From positions 1-21,849 of IMG/VR virus record IMGVR_UViG_3300032289_000641: a stretch of DNA of 21,849 bases; one strand, written 5' to 3'. Of the stretch, positions 11,725 to 18,544 are shown piece by piece. Both the position numbers and the translations under genes were made by a program. Positions within the stretch are counted from its first letter, which is position 1, and every line of letters starts with the position of its first letter. Source of the stretch: a virus. The notes under the pieces are model-generated. The model saw only the letters and a list, made by a program, of their open reading frames with translations, did no database searches and was not told the origin of the DNA.

Positions 11725-12504
11725 TTACGCTGATCTTGGAAGTTGTCCACTAAATGTATAGGTTCCAGTATGACCGAATTGCGCCCAAGGTGCAGCATAA
11801 ACTTTAAAACCAGCCTCACGTGCAATCTTGCAGAAGTGATAGTCCTCTGATAACAAGCGGTTAGATTCTTCATCAATAGAAGTGGCAAAGAACTCTTTAA
11901 TGACCTTAACTTCACGTACAGTATCTACGGCATGGTACATATCATTGGTATAGCTAGGAACCTTATCAGCCAGCTTATCAAACACTTCCCGTTTAATTAG
12001 CATAAACCCTGTACCGCCATTGGCAATTTCCATTGGCTCTCCTATTGGGCCTGATTTAGTGTTTGTCCCATGAGGTAAGTTAACCACGAAAGCGCCTGTA
12101 AACTTGCTAAGTTCTGCTGCTGGAACACCACGTTTAACGGCAGCCTCTACCTCAACCCAGTTAATCTCCTTCTTTGGGTATAGGCCACAGATAATGTCTT
12201 TATCAGCCTTAATCATCAAAGGAATGTCATTAGGATTAAAGTTAATGTCCGCATCAATAAACATTAGGTGAGTAGCATCAGACTTTATAAAGTCATAAGC
12301 CATGCTATTTCGAGCACGGGTAATTAAAGACTCATTCATCATAAAACTGAAGTACATCTTGATTCCATTCTGACCACAAGCTCCTACCAGCTGCATAATC
12401 CCAGAGGCGTACATACCAGTACACATACCGCCATACATGGGAGTTGCTACAAAGATAGTTGCCCCAGACTGGGGTGGAGCAATAGTAACTGTTGGCTTCT
12501 TCAT
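11725..12504 (-). CDS. Glycosyltransferase (GT-A-like, DxD motif)
   Basis: A 259-residue protein; ATG overlaps the previous stop as ATGA at 12504. Motifs: IFVATPMYGG (17-26), SLITRARNSMAYDF (59-72), FIDADINFN (82-90) with the nucleotide-sugar and metal-binding DxD at 84-86, and NGGTGFMLIKREVFDKL (around 165-181). A SEDYHFC segment near the end resembles the acceptor-side acid motif. The arrangement fits a GT2-type enzyme of a class that I know from phage and bacterial genomes. The donor sugar and acceptor cannot be read. It is the last of the five glycan-type genes of the long operon. Confidence 0.8.
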   Translation of the reverse strand: MKKPTVTIAPPQSGATIFVATPMYGGMCTGMYASGIMQLVGACGQNGIKMYFSFMMNESLITRARNSMAYDFIKSDATHLMFIDADINFNPNDIPLMIKADKDIICGLYPKKEINWVEVEAAVKRGVPAAELSKFTGAFVVNLPHGTNTKSGPIGEPMEIANGGTGFMLIKREVFDKLADKVPSYTNDMYHAVDTVREVKVIKEFFATSIDEESNRLLSEDYHFCKIAREAGFKVYAAPWAQFGHTGTYTFSGQLPRSA

Positions 12505-12731
12505 TTCTTTTTTCCTTTGTTTTTAATGTTACGATTAATACCCATAAAATCTGATGATAATTTTTCAAGTTGTTCGCTATATTGTTTTAATATTTCAGCT
12601 GCAGCCCATAGAGCACCGCTTTCAGCGTTATCTGTAATTCGTTCAGCAACCAATTCTACGATCATGGCAGCGCTATGTATTTTATAGCCAACTTCGCTTA
12701 CTTGGTTGGCTTTTTCCCATAATCCATCCAC
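12501..12731 (-). CDS. Small helical phage protein
   Basis: A 76-residue protein starting at GTG 12731, immediately after the preceding stop, with GGGAGA nine bases upstream. It is nearly all helix: a lead (LWEKANQVSEVGYKIH), ALWAAAEILKQYSEQLEKL in the middle, and a lysine-rich end (NKGKKK). The C-terminal half recalls the 'AA..L..q..ei..L' part of the small proteins at 8648-8902 and 13271-13459. Function is unknown. Coupled to the glycosyltransferase by ATGA. Confidence 0.6.
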   Translation of the reverse strand: MDGLWEKANQVSEVGYKIHSAAMIVELVAERITDNAESGALWAAAEILKQYSEQLEKLSSDFMGINRNIKNKGKKK

Positions 12732-12941
12732 TTAGCATCTCCCGTCTATGTCAATTTCTTTAGATAACTTCTTACGCAATTTAGCTCCTGCTTTAGCGTT
12801 CTCGTTCTGTTTAATATAGGCTTCTAGTATATGTATGATGCCTTCTTGCACTAAGAACTCTAATCCTTCTTTATCAAAGTCAATTTCTGCATTGGCGGAT
12901 CCATCTTTATTTTCTTTGATAATTCGTAACTTAATTTCCAC
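12732..12941 (-). CDS. Small phage protein of unknown function
   Basis: A 69-residue protein, GTG start at 12941, with GGGAGA eight bases before it; the start follows the previous stop without a gap. The N-terminal part is a beta pattern (MEIKLRIIKENKDGSANAEIDFD), followed by helix (LEFLVQEGIIHILEAYI) and a basic tail. 'IKL.IIKE..DGSA.AE.D.D.EG..FL' is a recurrent phage motif I have seen in uncharacterised proteins. No enzyme signature. Confidence 0.6.
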   Translation of the reverse strand: MEIKLRIIKENKDGSANAEIDFDKEGLEFLVQEGIIHILEAYIKQNENAKAGAKLRKKLSKEIDIDGRC

Positions 12942-13058
12942 TTAATTCTCCCTGTGGTAGTAGTGTGTTGGGTTATCTAACATTGATTTAATTGCTTGAT
13001 CCACGGTATCAAACCACGCTATATGCCAGCCATCTTCCGTATAGACCTTAAAACTCAT
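12942..13058 (-). CDS. Tiny protein of unknown function
   Basis: A 38-residue ORF from ATG 13058 with GGAAGATAATCC just upstream. MSFKVYTEDGWHIAWFDTVD is a beta hairpin pattern, then a short helix (QAIKSMLDN) and a Tyr/His end. It fills the gap exactly: its stop codon abuts the GTG of the next gene, and its own start follows the preceding stop by three bases. No family recognised. Confidence 0.5.
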   Translation of the reverse strand: MSFKVYTEDGWHIAWFDTVDQAIKSMLDNPTHYYHREN

Positions 13059-13061
13059 GGA

Positions 13062-13268
13062 TTATCTTCCATAGTAGTTTTTTTCTTTTGTCCACTCGTC
13101 CATTGCTTTATCAAACAAGCGTTGTATCTCTGCAATTTCTTTTGCTTGATTTTCAATTACCCTAGCTGCAGTAATTACTAAAGCAGAACCAGCAATTTCC
13201 TTGTCTTGCATATCATTAAATAGTTTGTCAAGGTCTTTTACAAATACTTCAATGTCTAAATGTTTCAT
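13062..13268 (-). CDS. Small helical protein
   Basis: A 68-residue protein starting at ATG 13268. It is almost wholly helical: MKHLDIEVFVKDLDKLFNDM, then 'AGSALVITAARVIENQAKEI' and a charged end with Tyr-Tyr. The middle part has the same 'A..i.....q..EI..l' plan as its neighbours at 13271 and 8648, so distant paralogy is possible. The stop precedes the next start by three bases. Function is unknown. Confidence 0.55.
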   Translation of the reverse strand: MKHLDIEVFVKDLDKLFNDMQDKEIAGSALVITAARVIENQAKEIAEIQRLFDKAMDEWTKEKNYYGR

Positions 13269-13270
13269 TT

Positions 13271-13459
13271 TTATCGTGCCTTTATTGTTTTGTAAATTGC
13301 TTCAAGGAATAAATTTCTTTCTTTCAACGTATCCAGTTCAGCTTGTTGCTGGCGTAGCATCTTTGCTCCTTCAATAACTGGAACACCGCCCTTCATGTTT
13401 AGCGAAAGCAAATCTCTACCCCACATTTCTACTTCATCAGCCAGTTCATTTGCGTTCAC
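13271..13459 (-). CDS. Small helical protein, paralogue of 8648-8902
   Basis: A 62-residue protein. I use GTG 13459 because GGGGGG lies seven to twelve bases upstream and translation from here begins with the family start, VNANELADEVE. A longer frame from an upstream ATG would add unrelated residues and overlap the preceding gene by more. 'NANELADEVE...EGAKMLRQQQAELDTLK' aligns with 'TANQLADKLE...EQAAAMLRQQANQIQQIK' of the replication-operon protein. Function is unknown. It overlaps the upstream gene by fourteen bases. Confidence 0.6.
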   Translation of the reverse strand: MNANELADEVEMWGRDLLSLNMKGGVPVIEGAKMLRQQQAELDTLKERNLFLEAIYKTIKAR

Positions 13460-13616
13460 TGTATGTTCCCCCCAATGCAATAGCATCGTAAACTTGCGCT
13501 GATATTTTAAGCACGTAAGCAATATCATTCGGGGTTAACTGGCCCATTAGTTGCAATATCTTCATTACTGCAACATCGTTATCTAGAGCCTGGGGCTTAA
13601 CTAAAGTTTCAATCAT
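13446..13616 (-). CDS. Small protein of unknown function
   Basis: A 56-residue protein. ATG 13616 (MIETLVKPQALDN) is preferred over GTG 13628 because GGAGAAAGAA precedes it and it overlaps the upstream stop as ATGA. The rest is helical (VAVMKILQLMGQLTPNDIAYV, broken here only for length, then LKISAQVYDAIALGG), with a plan like a short HTH-type regulator, although I cannot assign it. Confidence 0.55.
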   Translation of the reverse strand: MIETLVKPQALDNDVAVMKILQLMGQLTPNDIAYVLKISAQVYDAIALGGTYSERK

Positions 13617-14314
13617 TTCTTTCTCCACGGAAGGTCTTTATATGCTTTTTTCATTGTTTCATTACCATCTTTAAACATTGTAAGTAGTCTGTCTGGCGCT
13701 CTGTAATTAACTGTAGCCTCTCCCGTGCATCCGAAGGAAGGCAAATTTGTGGAGGCAGCTCTATAAAATGGACGGTCTGCGCCCCATTGACCATAAAACG
13801 CATGGGCAATAGATACCAAATACTCCCTACGAAAGCAATAGCAATTAGTATCAACAAAATTAACTGTGTGGTCATAGAAGGTAGGCCATCTTCCGAGTGA
13901 TTCACAGTCATCGTCTTCGATGTATTCTCCAGCTTCATTGCAGATTCTCCTCAAAGAGTAAGACCACATAAGGTCTTTGGATTTAATCTTATCAATCATG
14001 GTCTCTACATGATTTGGCTCAAACCAGTTATCTTCATCCAAGAATAGAATGTAATCAGCGTTTACCATTAAAGGCATAGCCGCATAGACTCGGTGTCCAT
14101 ACCACCCATTACCCCCTACGTTTTCGGGTAAGTCAACAAAAGAAACACATTTTGGTATGTGACCATACGGCATTTTATTCATTGCAAGAATTGCATCAAA
14201 CCCATCCGCAACAATCAAATGTTCCGTATATACGGTCTGATTTTCTACACTTTGCATAGCCTTGTTTACCGTATCTTTCCCAGTAGTCGGGGTGATTACC
14301 ATGATCCTAGACAT
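13613..14314 (-). CDS. GT2-family glycosyltransferase
   Basis: A 233-residue protein. It opens with a Rossmann-like strand and turn (IMVITPTTGKDT, 4-15), followed by HLIVADG (32-38), then YILFLDEDNWFEPNHV (88-103) with the DxD-type metal site at 93-95. AHAFYGQWGADRPFYRA and CTGEATVNYR in the C-terminal half are the acceptor region. The layout fits glycosyltransferase family 2. The start ATG 14314 overlaps the end of the previous small gene, whose stop is TAG 14307-14309. It most likely transfers a sugar onto a glycan; the substrate is unknown. Confidence 0.82.
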   Translation of the reverse strand: MSRIMVITPTTGKDTVNKAMQSVENQTVYTEHLIVADGFDAILAMNKMPYGHIPKCVSFVDLPENVGGNGWYGHRVYAAMPLMVNADYILFLDEDNWFEPNHVETMIDKIKSKDLMWSYSLRRICNEAGEYIEDDDCESLGRWPTFYDHTVNFVDTNCYCFRREYLVSIAHAFYGQWGADRPFYRAASTNLPSFGCTGEATVNYRAPDRLLTMFKDGNETMKKAYKDLPWRKK

Positions 14315-14468
14315 TACTAATCTCCCTTTCTTTTAGCATGGCATCCGCTATCTCATATGCACGGGCTACTGCTAATTCATCCCAGCTTTTAACTGATGTA
14401 TCAAACTTCCAATCACCAGCACATATGCCAGCCATAATTCTTGCGGCAAACTCATCTCTTAAATTCAT
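14307..14468 (-). CDS. Small phage protein, LRD.FA...ADAMLKER type
   Basis: A 53-residue ORF, ATG 14468, overlapping the radical SAM stop as ATGA. LRDEFAARIMAGICAG and then ELAVARAYEIADAMLKERE form the two helices of a small phage family that I recognise by the ending 'AY.iADAMLk.RE'. A paralogue lies at 16904-17101, also inside this operon. Function is unknown. It sits between two glycan-type enzymes, but such proteins are found in many unrelated phage contexts. Confidence 0.65.
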   Translation of the reverse strand: MNLRDEFAARIMAGICAGDWKFDTSVKSWDELAVARAYEIADAMLKEREISNV

Positions 14469-15328
14469 ATCTTCCTCACGTTTTCACAAGATTTACAAAT
14501 ACTGCATTTATTAAATTCTGGAGCCTCGTTTAGGGCAATCAAGTCCTGCAAAGGTTTACCTTGCATTACTTCTTCATAAGTCTGGGTAAGTAGATTACCT
14601 AGAACATAAGTGAGGTTGTAATCCATACAACATAGAACCACAGAGCCATCAGGAAGAAGAACATTCCGATCATAGAATGGTGTTGACCTACAAGTTAGCG
14701 AGAAATCATTGTGGGGCGTGATACTGATTACTTGCCCTTCAATCTGCTCTAAATTGAGGCTATCCGCCCTGGTATGGCCCACCCATCCAGATAATCTTCC
14801 CACAATTGGCTGTAAATCAGGATGCACAACACCTGACCTATCCATAGTCATTGCACCTACACCGCAAGGGATATTAAGAGTAGACATTACTTGTAGGGCT
14901 TTCATCCACTCTTCACTATTCTTCCATCCCTTCATATTCCCGTTGGCATCAGGCAAGTGCAACATCACTACTTCTACTTGATTTGGATGGTCTTCAAGTA
15001 CCTTTTTAACTCTCTCAGGGTCAGTCATACCATAAAGAGTTGTATATATAGCAACGGTATATCCCATGTATAAGACTTCTTCTAGCATAGAGGTACATTC
15101 AGGGTTGGCCCAGGGCTCTGACATACCTGAAAAATCAATGCGGGTATCTTTAGGCAATTTAACCAGCATTGCGGTTAGATCGGTCTGGCTCATGTATTTA
15201 GTAGCCGTACCATATTGCGTACGTAAGTTATCTTGAGGGCAAAATGTACACATCAATGGGCAGCCGATCATTGTCGTTAGCTCCATTACTGGGCCTTCAA
15301 AGTGTTTGATACCGTACTTCTCTTTCAT
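14465..15328 (-). CDS. Radical SAM enzyme with SPASM-type C-terminus
   Basis: A 287-residue protein. ATG 15328 is chosen because it overlaps the previous stop (ATGA) with AAGGA eight bases upstream; an ATG at 15337 would add three residues. CPLMCTFC (residues 23-30) is the CxxxCxxC motif that binds the [4Fe-4S] cluster and S-adenosylmethionine. IDFSGMSEPWANP (64-76) is the 'GE'-type strand. The C-terminal third has seven Cys: CRSTPF, VLCCMDY, then CSICKSC before the end. This is the SPASM/twitch arrangement for extra clusters. Substrates of such proteins range from peptides to sugars. Its place among glycosyltransferases suggests a sugar or peptide modification, but this is inference. Confidence 0.85.
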   Translation of the reverse strand: MKEKYGIKHFEGPVMELTTMIGCPLMCTFCPQDNLRTQYGTATKYMSQTDLTAMLVKLPKDTRIDFSGMSEPWANPECTSMLEEVLYMGYTVAIYTTLYGMTDPERVKKVLEDHPNQVEVVMLHLPDANGNMKGWKNSEEWMKALQVMSTLNIPCGVGAMTMDRSGVVHPDLQPIVGRLSGWVGHTRADSLNLEQIEGQVISITPHNDFSLTCRSTPFYDRNVLLPDGSVVLCCMDYNLTYVLGNLLTQTYEEVMQGKPLQDLIALNEAPEFNKCSICKSCENVRKI

Positions 15329-16053
15329 TTGTACCATCCTTCAGGTAACGGTCTGTCAGGTTTATCTAATACATTTGGTTGATCTAATGGATGAGGAAAC
15401 TGATCACAATAGTCCAACGCAATCGTTCTATCTTTACGCATCAAAGTTAATTCAAATACCGTTGGCATTAAAATCCCATCAACATCTATAAATGGACAGT
15501 TATTGTTAGGGTGGTTATGAACTACACGGAAATCTTCTAATAACTTCTCAAAGAAGGTTGTAACTACAGGCCATGCTAAAGAGTCAAACCATGTATGTAC
15601 ATTGTGGATCTCTACTGCAATGATTCGAAACTTTCGTAGCACATCAGGCGGTGTACACAGTAGCGTTGTGTATTCGCCACCCTCTATATCCATTTGAAGA
15701 ATTAAATCCCCTTTAACGTAGTATTCAGGCTTGCTTAACACCCATTCCATTAAAGTCATATGGGTAGCATTGTTACACCCACCTAGAAACTTCTTAGTAA
15801 ACGATAAGGGGGTAAAGTTTTTGGGTGGTGCATCGACAGACCCATCGGCAAGATGGGAGCCAATGCCACGCTTACAAAGGTCTATTTCAAATGATGCAGT
15901 TACATCTACCCCAGGAGAGAAACAAGCTGTAATGCCCATTAAATCATTAGGAATAAGGTATCCACCATCATTGTTACCACCCACCCGAATCAAATCAAAC
16001 TTAGTCTGAACTGGGCGCAATGAGTCAATTAGCTTTTGTATTTCTTCTTTCAT
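15325..16053 (-). CDS. FkbM-family methyltransferase
   Basis: A 242-residue protein whose ATG overlaps the fucosyltransferase stop (ATGA). ACFSPGVDVTASFEIDLC (43-60) is the SAM-binding glycine/acid block, and LILQMDIEGGEYTTLL (117-132) is the second hallmark of FkbM-type methyltransferases. AVEIHNVHTWF (146-156) and DGILMPTVFELTLMRK near the end also fit. FkbM enzymes O-methylate sugars or polyketides. With the glycosyltransferases next door, methylation of a glycan hydroxyl is the natural inference. No membrane segment is visible. Confidence 0.85.
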   Translation of the reverse strand: MKEEIQKLIDSLRPVQTKFDLIRVGGNNDGGYLIPNDLMGITACFSPGVDVTASFEIDLCKRGIGSHLADGSVDAPPKNFTPLSFTKKFLGGCNNATHMTLMEWVLSKPEYYVKGDLILQMDIEGGEYTTLLCTPPDVLRKFRIIAVEIHNVHTWFDSLAWPVVTTFFEKLLEDFRVVHNHPNNNCPFIDVDGILMPTVFELTLMRKDRTIALDYCDQFPHPLDQPNVLDKPDRPLPEGWYK

Positions 16054-16907
16054 TTCACTATGCTCCTTACGAATTGAATTGCATCATCTAGACTTGGAGC
16101 TTTATTAAGTAGCGGTCTTTCATAAAAATATTTGTATAAATCATTGTCTTGATCACATTTTTTTATATGATTAATAAACCAATCCATACTTTGAATATCG
16201 TAATAATTTAAATATGGCCCATCATCTAGTTCCTCATCATTACAAACAGAACCGCTCCAAATAGGCACAGTACCGCCAGCATAGGCATCAACTAACTTCT
16301 CAGTTATATATCCGTCATAGATTGAGTTCTCAGGGCATAAACTAAATTTATAATCTTTTAAAAGATCAAACTTAGACTTGCGTAAAGGACGGTTAAACAT
16401 ATTCCCATAGCCATCTACTCGCCTGTATTCTGAAATAGAGTTAAATAAATTAACCCGCAGCCCCTCTGGATTTCCAGCAACCATGGCACAGAACTTAGTC
16501 TTTTGGCTCATATCAAGAGTGCGTCCCCTTGTGAGGGATTCAATTGAAATAAGGTCTTCATAGCCATGATTGTGGAAATTGGGTTTCCTAGGTTTTTGAA
16601 TGAACCCAGGCCAAGCTAAACGAGCATACCAGATCGGTAAACGTAGATTCCTACCGCCATAAGTATCGTAATCAAAAGACAGGCTGCGACTATAGCCCAC
16701 AAAACTAGGTCGTACATTTTCGCCAATGTAGGCAAGAGTCTTATTGGGATCTGTTTGCGTGTTTCCAAACACAGAAGTAACAATGAGATCAGCGGTGTAA
16801 GGGTCGCTAATGTAATTAATGTCCCCAAAACAGCTGCGAAAGAAAAAATCAAAGAAATCTCCATCAAACGCTCCCTCCCAAAAGTTAACTACACATATGT
16901 TTTTCAT
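16050..16907 (-). CDS. GT10-type (alpha-1,3/4-fucosyltransferase-like) glycosyltransferase
   Basis: A 285-residue protein whose ATG overlaps the preceding stop (ATGA). The C-terminal catalytic domain is clear: KFCAMVAGNPEGLRVNLF (138-155), YKFSLCPENS (186-195) and GYITEKLVDAYAGGTVPIWSG in two parts (GYITEKLVDAYAGG at 199-212, TVPIWSG at 213-219). These match the donor-binding 'f.l.fENs..d.YiTEKl.da..agtVPvv.G' region of family 10. ENVRPSF (63-69) fits the N-terminal acceptor domain. Family members move fucose from GDP-fucose onto GlcNAc-containing glycans. No GDP-fucose synthesis gene is in the window, so the donor would be host-made. It is the first of the glycan-type genes. Confidence 0.85.
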   Translation of the reverse strand: MKNICVVNFWEGAFDGDFFDFFFRSCFGDINYISDPYTADLIVTSVFGNTQTDPNKTLAYIGENVRPSFVGYSRSLSFDYDTYGGRNLRLPIWYARLAWPGFIQKPRKPNFHNHGYEDLISIESLTRGRTLDMSQKTKFCAMVAGNPEGLRVNLFNSISEYRRVDGYGNMFNRPLRKSKFDLLKDYKFSLCPENSIYDGYITEKLVDAYAGGTVPIWSGSVCNDEELDDGPYLNYYDIQSMDWFINHIKKCDQDNDLYKYFYERPLLNKAPSLDDAIQFVRSIVK

Positions 16908-17101
16908 TTTCCCTTGGCCTTCCTTGCCCGTACTGGAGGCAAGCCAATAGATCCTTTTCCAGCTCTAGCCTCAAGCATTGCGTCAGCTAATGTATAAGAT
17001 AACTCTGCAATCTCTGGAATTACGTAATCACCATCAGACGCAACAAGTAAACCATTCAAAGCAAACATGGCAAAACAATCTCTTAAGTCTTGTTCATTCA
17101 T
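16904..17101 (-). CDS. Small phage protein, paralogue of 14307-14468
   Basis: A 65-residue protein starting at ATG 17101, overlapping the previous gene by eight bases. LRDCFAMFALNGLL near the start and AELSYTLADAMLEAR in the middle align with the protein at 14307-14468. The tail is basic (ARKAKGK) and unlike the paralogue. Function is unknown. The stop overlaps the GT10 start as ATGA. Confidence 0.65.
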   Translation of the reverse strand: MNEQDLRDCFAMFALNGLLVASDGDYVIPEIAELSYTLADAMLEARAGKGSIGLPPVRARKAKGK

Positions 17102-17291
17102 TATCGTTCTCCACTAAAAGAACTTGTTCGCCATCTACCAACTTCCAACCAGTAATCCACTTGTCTTCTGGAGTTTCATACTTATATTCTCTAAGTGCCT
17201 TACGTCTGGCTTCCTTTTCACCCCTAGCTTCTACGGTGTAAAGAACAGTGTGATATTGGACTTCTCTTAAAAGAACCTCATACTTTTTCAT
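17094..17291 (-). CDS. Small protein, minus-strand member of the KY.V paralogue family
   Basis: A 65-residue protein starting in an ATGA overlap at 17291. MKKYEVLLREVQYHTVLYTV is two beta strands, EARGEKEARRKALREYKY is the following turn and helix, then WITGWKLVDGEQVLLVEND closes the domain. The plan 'KYeV.......VEA..E.EA...A...Y' matches the plus-strand proteins at 3233, 4247 and 4422. Unlike those, it is basic in the helix. Function is unknown. Confidence 0.65.
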   Translation of the reverse strand: MKKYEVLLREVQYHTVLYTVEARGEKEARRKALREYKYETPEDKWITGWKLVDGEQVLLVENDNE

Positions 17292-17572
17292 TTTTTAATC
17301 TCCAGACTTTCAATCTGTTCGGTCAAAATAGATCCAAGATCTTTGCCTTGAATGGCAATCATCTGAGCCTCTTTGCTGTCATAAACAATTTTGGCAGCAT
17401 CATTAATTGCCTTGTTATAACCACTGTTATAAAGATCAGTGCCTTTTAGCATCATATCCACCGCATCACGGATCAGCCCAGACGCTTTTCTTGTTTTAGC
17501 AAGTTTTTTTATCTGGGCGTGTTGGTCTTCAGGCAAGAAGACGGAATATGGAATTAGCTTGCGTGATTCCAT
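17288..17572 (-). CDS. Ribbon-helix-helix-type small regulator
   Basis: A 94-residue protein. ATG 17572 lies in the end of the preceding gene (overlap nineteen bases). Residues 5-42 have a ribbon-helix-helix plan: a strand (LIPYSVFLP), helix one (EDQHAQIKKLAKT) and helix two (KASGLIRDAVDMML). Such proteins bind DNA as dimers through the strand. The C-terminal half (from about residue 50) is a charged helix that may add an interaction surface. It could regulate this operon; no operator can be assigned. The stop overlaps the next start as ATGA. Confidence 0.65.
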   Translation of the reverse strand: MESRKLIPYSVFLPEDQHAQIKKLAKTRKASGLIRDAVDMMLKGTDLYNSGYNKAINDAAKIVYDSKEAQMIAIQGKDLGSILTEQIESLEIKK

Positions 17573-17976
17573 TTGTTGTAGTCCTTATGTAATTTATCCA
17601 ATAATTCACGGGCTTTATGGTTAGTTTTAAGTTCTGATCTAGACTGAATTAATAAGTAGTCTCTTAACCAGTCAGTAGCCAACTCTTCATTTGCTTCGAA
17701 TATTTGATTGTCTTCTACCAAATATTCCCAAAAACGAGAATCTCTACACAGTAACCCAGCTATACGAATTGATCTATTACCACCAAATTCATCAGCTTTA
17801 TCCATAGGTTGTTCATCGCTGCCAATCCTGACCATAACTACTTGATACCTTGCACCAACGAAATCCCTGAGTAAGTCTTCAGGAATATCGTCAGGATGCA
17901 AAGACAAAGTTAATACATAGCCAGTCTTATCCTGCTTGAGAGCAACTTTGGTAGCCTCAAACTGAAGGGTTTTCAT
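17554..17976 (-). CDS. Conserved phage protein of unknown function
   Basis: A 140-residue protein whose ATG overlaps the previous stop (ATGA at 17976). It contains TLQFEATKVALKQDKTGYVL at the N-terminus, followed by LSLHPDDIPEDLL and FVGARYQVVMVRIG, then CRDSRFWEYLVED and a C-terminal helix (IQSRSELKTN). I recall this pattern, 'f.a.kvalkqdk.GyvLtl.ihPdd.p..llrdfvGarYqvvmvri', from uncharacterised phage proteins near recombination genes. No catalytic motif is seen. Confidence 0.72.
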   Translation of the reverse strand: MKTLQFEATKVALKQDKTGYVLTLSLHPDDIPEDLLRDFVGARYQVVMVRIGSDEQPMDKADEFGGNRSIRIAGLLCRDSRFWEYLVEDNQIFEANEELATDWLRDYLLIQSRSELKTNHKARELLDKLHKDYNKWNHAS

Positions 17977-18275
17977 TGCCTAGCCTTTAGGTATTCAGAT
18001 AAAGATTCTTCATCTTCTTCTTCATTAGTAAGATCAAACTCACCATGACTAATTGCAATAGCTAAACAACCTTCTAAGTGCTCAATGCGCTTTCTTTTGA
18101 TAGATAAAAGACAAGTTAAATACTCCAACTCTTTTGCATGGTTTTCACTATCTACGTAAGATTTGGCTAAAGCATTTTGAAGTTTTTGACAAAGCTCTTC
18201 ATAATTTACTTTTTCTACACGTGGCTCTGGCTCCCAATCGGAAATATCTCTTTCTAAAGGTCTGCTATATTTCAT
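17973..18275 (-). CDS. Small coiled-coil protein
   Basis: A 100-residue protein with AAGGAG eight bases before ATG 18275. A polar lead (MKYSRPLERDISDWEPEPRV) is followed by a long helix (about 26-75) with YVDSENHAKELEYLTCLLS and RKRIEHLEGCLAIA, then an acidic stretch (NEEEDEESLSEYLKARQ). It has no known domain. The stop overlaps the next start as ATGA. Confidence 0.6.
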   Translation of the reverse strand: MKYSRPLERDISDWEPEPRVEKVNYEELCQKLQNALAKSYVDSENHAKELEYLTCLLSIKRKRIEHLEGCLAIAISHGEFDLTNEEEDEESLSEYLKARQ

Positions 18276-18284
18276 GTGATCTCC

Positions 18285-18542
18285 TTAATAGGGCAAGTCA
18301 TCTGAAACAGATGGTTTTTCATAGGGCTCAGAAGCGGTAATAGACAATACTTTTTTACCCTTAATTTCTTTACTCCATCCTGCGATGGCAATCTTTACAA
18401 GGTCTCCCTTAGATTTGAGGATAAGATTCTCTAGCAAAGTCTTTTCAATATTGACATCTCCCCGAACATCAGGGTGGTTGTCTTGCTTCTTATACTCATT
18501 AGGCCAAAGACTGCCTGTGTTTGGTTTTGGTTCAAAAGCCAT
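18285..18542 (-). CDS. Small conserved phage protein (NTGSLW type)
   Basis: An 85-residue protein with AAGGAG six to seven bases before ATG 18542; this site overlaps the last codons of the ERF gene. It begins MAFEPKPNTGSLWPNEYKKQ, then NHPDVRGDVNI, a helix, and the strand pair VKIAIAGWSKEIKGKKVLSI. 'NTGSLF/W.N..k....HPd..G.' followed by 'i..W.K....gk..sl' is a recurrent phage pattern next to recombination genes, proposed by others to be OB-like. I can only support the resemblance. It follows the ERF gene directly. Confidence 0.65.
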   Translation of the reverse strand: MAFEPKPNTGSLWPNEYKKQDNHPDVRGDVNIEKTLLENLILKSKGDLVKIAIAGWSKEIKGKKVLSITASEPYEKPSVSDDLPY

Positions 18543-18544
18543 GA

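Noticed and set aside
14709-14981. Plus-strand ORF opposite the radical SAM gene
   Set aside because: Antisense shadow of a gene with clear cluster-binding motifs.
11725-16907. Glycan cluster as a DNA base hypermodification pathway
   Set aside because: No nucleotide-modifying enzyme (thymidylate synthase-like, hydroxymethylase, base kinase) is visible, and FkbM/GT10 enzymes normally act on glycans. It stays only as a minor alternative.
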